Below the pieces are notes generated by a model that had not been told where the DNA came from, searched no databases, and saw only the letters and a program-made list of their open reading frames with translations. Below, in pieces: positions 62,686-64,000 of a stretch of DNA of 64,000 bases (position 1 is the first letter of the stretch; each line of letters starts with the position of its first letter). The translations under genes were made by a program, and so were the position numbers. Source of the DNA: Erythrobacter sp. Lineage in GTDB: Bacteria > Pseudomonadota > Alphaproteobacteria > Sphingomonadales > Sphingomonadaceae. The DNA is taken from NCBI RefSeq assembly GCF_011765465.1, contig NZ_CP050265.1, positions 1,488,001 through 1,552,000 on the forward strand, given 5' to 3'.

Positions 62686-63459
62686 TCAGGCGCTTTCGGC
62701 CGGAGCTTCCTCGGCAGCGGCTTCCGCGGGCGGTTCGGCCATCGCGCCGACATCATCGCCCGATTCGTAGGCCGCGCCGCCCTTGCCCGCACGCGCCGCT
62801 TCGCCGACCGCCTGGCAGTAGAGGCGAACCGCACGGCTCGCATCGTCATTGCCGGGTACGGGGAAGGCGATTCCGGTCGGGTCGACATTGGTGTCGAGCA
62901 CCGCGATCACCGGGATGCCGAGCACGGCGGCCTCCTTGATCGCGAGGTCTTCCTTGTTGGCGTCGATCACGAACATCACGTCCGGGATGCCGCCCATGTC
63001 GCGGATGCCGCCGAGCGAAAGTTCCAGCTTGTCGCGTTCGCGGGTGAGCTGGAGGATTTCCTTCTTGGTGAGGCCGTGCGTGTCGCCCGAGAGCTGTTCC
63101 TCGAGCGTCTTCAACCGGCGGATCGACTGGCTGATCGTCTTCCAGTTGGTCAGCATCCCGCCGAGCCAGCGGTGGTTGACGAAGTGCTGGCCCGAAGCGC
63201 GCGCGGCTTCCGCGATCGGCTCCTGCGCCTGGCGCTTCGTGCCGACGAACAGCACCTTGCCACCCGCACGGACGGTCTGTTCGACGAAATCGAGCGCGCG
63301 CGCGAACAGCGGCACGGTCTGCGACAGGTCGATGATGTGAACACCGTTGCGGGCGCCGAAGATGTACGGCTTCATCCGCGGGTTCCAGCGGTGGGTCTGG
63401 TGGCCGAAGTGCGCGCCGGCCTCGATCAATTGCTGCATGGTGACGGTGGTGGCCGCCAT
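62686..63459 (-). CDS. rpsB: 30S ribosomal protein S2
   Basis: A 257-residue S2. Landmarks: [54 protein letters not shown] and [15 protein letters not shown]. The acidic Ala/Glu-rich C-terminal tail is common in alphaproteobacteria. ATG 63459 gives the family start ([12 protein letters not shown]); the frame continues far upstream but without family sequence. First gene of the rpsB-tsf pair. Confidence 0.97.
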   Translation of the reverse strand: MAATTVTMQQLIEAGAHFGHQTHRWNPRMKPYIFGARNGVHIIDLSQTVPLFARALDFVEQTVRAGGKVLFVGTKRQAQEPIAEAARASGQHFVNHRWLGGMLTNWKTISQSIRRLKTLEEQLSGDTHGLTKKEILQLTRERDKLELSLGGIRDMGGIPDVMFVIDANKEDLAIKEAAVLGIPVIAVLDTNVDPTGIAFPVPGNDDASRAVRLYCQAVGEAARAGKGGAAYESGDDVGAMAEPPAEAAAEEAPAESA

Positions 63460-63639
63460 AGGTATTTCCTTTCCGGTTGTTCCTCTGGAAAGCTGGAACC
63501 GCGTGCGGATCGCCCGCCTGCGGCACCGGTATGTGCGCCTTCCATGTGAATTTCGCGGCCGGTGCGGGACGCGATTCGCGCCTCGCCGGTCACGAGTGCC
63601 GCGCGCCCTAGCCGCTCGGCGGGCAAAAAGCCACCGAAA

Positions 63640-63655
63640 TGTTACACGTGGAACA
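63640..63655. promoter_or_regulatory. parS-like imperfect palindrome
   Basis: TGTTACACGTGGAACA differs from the bacterial parS consensus TGTTTCACGTGAAACA at positions 5 and 12 only. It is in the 286-base intergenic region between rpsB and the right-edge gene. It could be a ParB loading site; a second occurrence was not seen. Confidence 0.4.
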
Positions 63656-63745
63656 TTCACGGAACAAAACGCTTGACCCGGGAGAACACTTAAGGAACAA
63701 GGCGTGCAGAACAAAGATTGAACGCACGAATCAGGGGACTCCGCC

Positions 63746-64000
63746 ATGATCGCAACCGCCATCGCCGCTCTCGTCACCATCGCCGCGATCGCCACAATCC
63801 TTACGCTGGTCGATTCCTGGCTGCGGGCGCGGCACGCGCTGGCCTCGATCCGGCGCGAACGCGCGCTGCTGGCGGCGGGCTTCGTTCCCGAAGTCGAACA
63901 TCGCGAAATGCGCCTGCGCCGCAGCCGGGCGCGCGCGCTTCGCCCTAGCCTTGCGGCTGTGGATCGGCCCGCTCACGCGCTTCGGCTGCGCGGCGCCGCT
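63746..64000 (+). CDS. Hypothetical membrane-anchored protein, N-terminal part (cut by window)
   Basis: An open frame of 85 codons from ATG 63746 to the window edge without a stop. The N terminus is a hydrophobic helix ([17 protein letters not shown]), then a basic segment ([19 protein letters not shown]) and many Arg. It is an inner-membrane anchor with a cytoplasmic basic region, positive-inside. It diverges from rpsB. No family can be assigned from this fragment. Confidence 0.6.
   Translation, partial: MIATAIAALVTIAAIATILTLVDSWLRARHALASIRRERALLAAGFVPEVEHREMRLRRSRARALRPSLAAVDRPAHALRLRGAA

Overview
This is a high-GC alphaproteobacterial chromosome segment, most likely from the Sphingomonadales and within them the Erythrobacteraceae (Erythrobacter, Porphyrobacter or Qipengyuania type). 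The genus is an inference from gene order and protein style: rpsB-tsf, pyrH-frr-uppS-cdsA-dxr-rseP-bamA-skp-fabZ, a ccmCDEFGHI block, alphaproteobacterial tRNA-Met and tRNA-His genes, and no lipid A genes where many Proteobacteria carry them. It cannot be settled from the window alone.

Bases 1 to about 11960 are the right-hand part of an integrated mobile element, visibly less GC-rich than the rest. The element carries a mercury-type operon (MerT-like tail, GDCCVxC protein, flavin disulfide reductase, membrane protein). Next come three large minus-strand genes: a ParB-like protein, a 1415-residue methyltransferase/helicase of the strawberry notch type, and a primase-like Toprim protein. A secreted lytic transglycosylase and a DUF5818-like protein follow. 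The element ends in a P4-type tyrosine integrase beside a tRNA-Met gene whose 3' end is the probable attachment site. The other end is outside the window.

Bases 12000 to 20300 are core genes: a 2H phosphoesterase, mltG-fabF-acpP, a PA2169-type protein, aspS divergent from rnd, and oxyR. Bases 20300 to 23700 hold poorly known, probably lineage-specific genes. One is an Flp-pilin-like protein fused to a Gly/Ser and Asp/Arg tail with 37 consecutive Asp residues; another is a long coiled-coil protein.

Bases 23700 to 36700 mix metabolic and envelope genes: an M3 peptidase, a lipid-kinase-like gene coupled to a metallophosphoesterase, an SDR enzyme coupled to an alpha/beta-hydrolase-fold protein, pgsA, an LplT-like transporter, a ThDP enzyme, CsbD, an EVE protein and a GGDEF-EAL protein. 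Bases 36781 to 40392 form the coupled run dapF-mtaB-ftsY-yciB. Then come mgtC-like and kup genes, the cytochrome c maturation operon ccmCDEFGHI, an amino-acid dehydrogenase, tRNA-His, a 2OG-Fe(II) oxygenase and a DksA/TraR-type zinc-finger protein.

Bases 50700 to 63460 form the envelope and translation block, read on the minus strand from rpsB down to rpmE, interrupted only by a plus-strand MBL-fold gene. It links translation (S2, EF-Ts, RRF, L31), pyrimidine supply (PyrH), isoprenoid and undecaprenyl synthesis (Dxr, UppS), phospholipid synthesis (CdsA), outer-membrane assembly (RseP, BamA, Skp-like) and fatty-acid synthesis (FabZ). A small membrane-protein gene runs off the right edge. Coding is dense; no gene-free stretch exceeds 300 bases.
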